A stretch of 64,000 nt of DNA from Phoronis australis. Its lineage: Eukaryota > Phoronida > Phoronidae. Positions 63,024 to 64,000 of the stretch are shown in pieces (within the stretch, counting starts at the first letter, position 1; every line of letters begins with the position of its first letter). The position numbers and the translations under genes are program-made. The stretch covers positions 434,784 through 498,783 of the forward strand of contig NMRA01000153.1 in the NCBI GenBank assembly GCA_002633005.1, written 5' to 3'. The notes beneath the pieces are model-generated. The model was not told the origin of the DNA. It saw nothing but the letters and a program-made list of their open reading frames with translations, and searched no databases.

Positions 63024-63197
63024 AAATGGTTGAGTAGCACCTATAACTACATAAATGGTTGAGTAGCACCTATAACTACATAAATGGTTGAGTAGCACCT
63101 ATAACTACATAAATGGTTGAGTAGCACCTATAACTACATAAATGGTTGAGTAGCACCTATAACTACATAAATGGTTGAGTAGCACCTATAACTACAT
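63024..63197. repeat. 29-bp x 6 perfect tandem repeat
   Basis: Six essentially identical 29-bp units, AAATGGTTGAGTAGCACCTA + TAACTACAT. The lack of divergence implies recent expansion and a likely length polymorphism. Confidence 0.93.
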
Positions 63198-64000
63198 TTT
63201 CAGTTCACACCATTAATTCCTTAATGAAACTTAACATTTATTTCTGGGCTTGGAAACTGGATAGTACAAAATTGTTCGAAACCGTGCTCCACAGGTTGGA
63301 TAGTCATGGGGGGGGGGTTGTTATATGGCACTGAGCATAAATCAAACAAAAATTAACTGTTAGTTCTTTCCATGCTCATATTTGAATAAGGAACAAGTTG
63401 CAACCAGTTTTATACAGGAAAGTGGTTTAACTAAAAAGTTAATTTCTTTGGCAGTTTGTAGATTCGTACCAGCTTTAGCATTGAGGAACTAATGAATTCA
63501 AAATTGGTTGAAATTCTAGAGTTGGCGTTTACCTAGTAGGGCGAAAACCCGATCTAAGTGGTGGGCATAAAACGGCACCCGCACGTGGCCGAAGCATTAA
63601 GAGGTGAAAAGTAAAACTGGTAAAAAAATTCTGGAGTGGGCATATAACCAACCATGACAGACATTTACAGCATGAGGGACACAGCCTTTGCTGTAATCAA
63701 TAAACTCTACCCCAATAATGACACGTGTACAAGACTAAACAATCATGATTTCGGAAAATCATTCAACTTCATTTTAAGACCAATTTCCTGCAATTGCAGT
63801 TAACATTTCCTACCAAATAAAAAACCTAATTTAGTTTAAGGGCCCTTTCCCACAAAGTTAAATCTCATACTAACTAAGCATCCACGTAATCTGCGATGTT
63901 AATTTGGGCATTTCCATCAGAGTGATCACTTGGTGATGCTTCAGTTATCGAAGTTACCACAAGGTGGTGCAATATGACCTTCACTACTGTCCCAGGAGTG

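Noticed and set aside
57900-64000. Upstream G-alpha-s exons (helical domain, P loop)
   Set aside because: Candidate minus-strand donors near 59602, 60607, 61639 and 62626 were read through, but none encodes the expected conserved G-alpha-s residues.

Overview
The window is animal nuclear DNA: AT-rich, with multi-exon genes, GT-AG introns and many short inverted-repeat elements. Three genes are highly conserved, so they do not fix the species. The repeat style (many non-autonomous DNA transposons and foldback elements) and the unduplicated look of the locus suggest a marine invertebrate, perhaps a lophotrochozoan; this is a weak inference. Two ambiguous bases (11855 and 31427) point to a draft assembly.

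Four protein genes can be built exon by exon with consistent reading phase. (1) Minus strand, 87-9705: the N-terminal half of CEP192/SPD-2, the pericentriolar scaffold, in 14 coding exons that run off the left edge. (2) Minus strand, 19058-22715: a NEURL2 (Ozz) homologue, with one NHR-domain exon and one SOCS-box exon. (3) Plus strand, 23714-31935: the complete nine-exon nucleoporin SEH1, head to head with NEURL2. (4) Minus strand, 45317-57877: the C-terminal six coding exons of the stimulatory G protein alpha subunit (G-alpha-s), convergent with SEH1; its N-terminal exons lie beyond the right edge or were missed. A short orphan ORF at 16343-16612 is possible but unproven.

The most striking feature is at 57661-57840. 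The last 18 nt of a G-alpha-s coding exon, with its splice donor and 12 nt of intron, is repeated six times in tandem at exactly 30 bp. Every copy keeps a CAG|GTAAGA donor and is open in the exon's frame. Donor choice, or repeat number, could therefore add blocks of ten residues just before the switch I arginine. A second, degenerate donor-like minisatellite starts right after SEH1 exon 7.

The gene content also looks like an ancestral linkage. In human, SEH1L and CEP192 are neighbours on 18p11.21 with the G-alpha-s paralogue GNAL nearby, while GNAS and NEURL2 are both on 20q13.

The remaining DNA is largely repeats: 9.7-16.3 kb (an older repeat split by a 1.8-kb hAT-like element, a foldback element and a small hAT-like MITE), 32-42.8 kb (MITEs, a 34-bp minisatellite and a degenerate repeat array), the G-alpha-s intron at 50.7-57.6 kb (the same repeat family and a 1.8-kb terminal-inverted-repeat element), and 57.9-64 kb (presumed upstream G-alpha-s intron, including the uninterrupted copy of the 10-kb repeat). 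No rRNA gene, intact tRNA gene or CRISPR array was seen.
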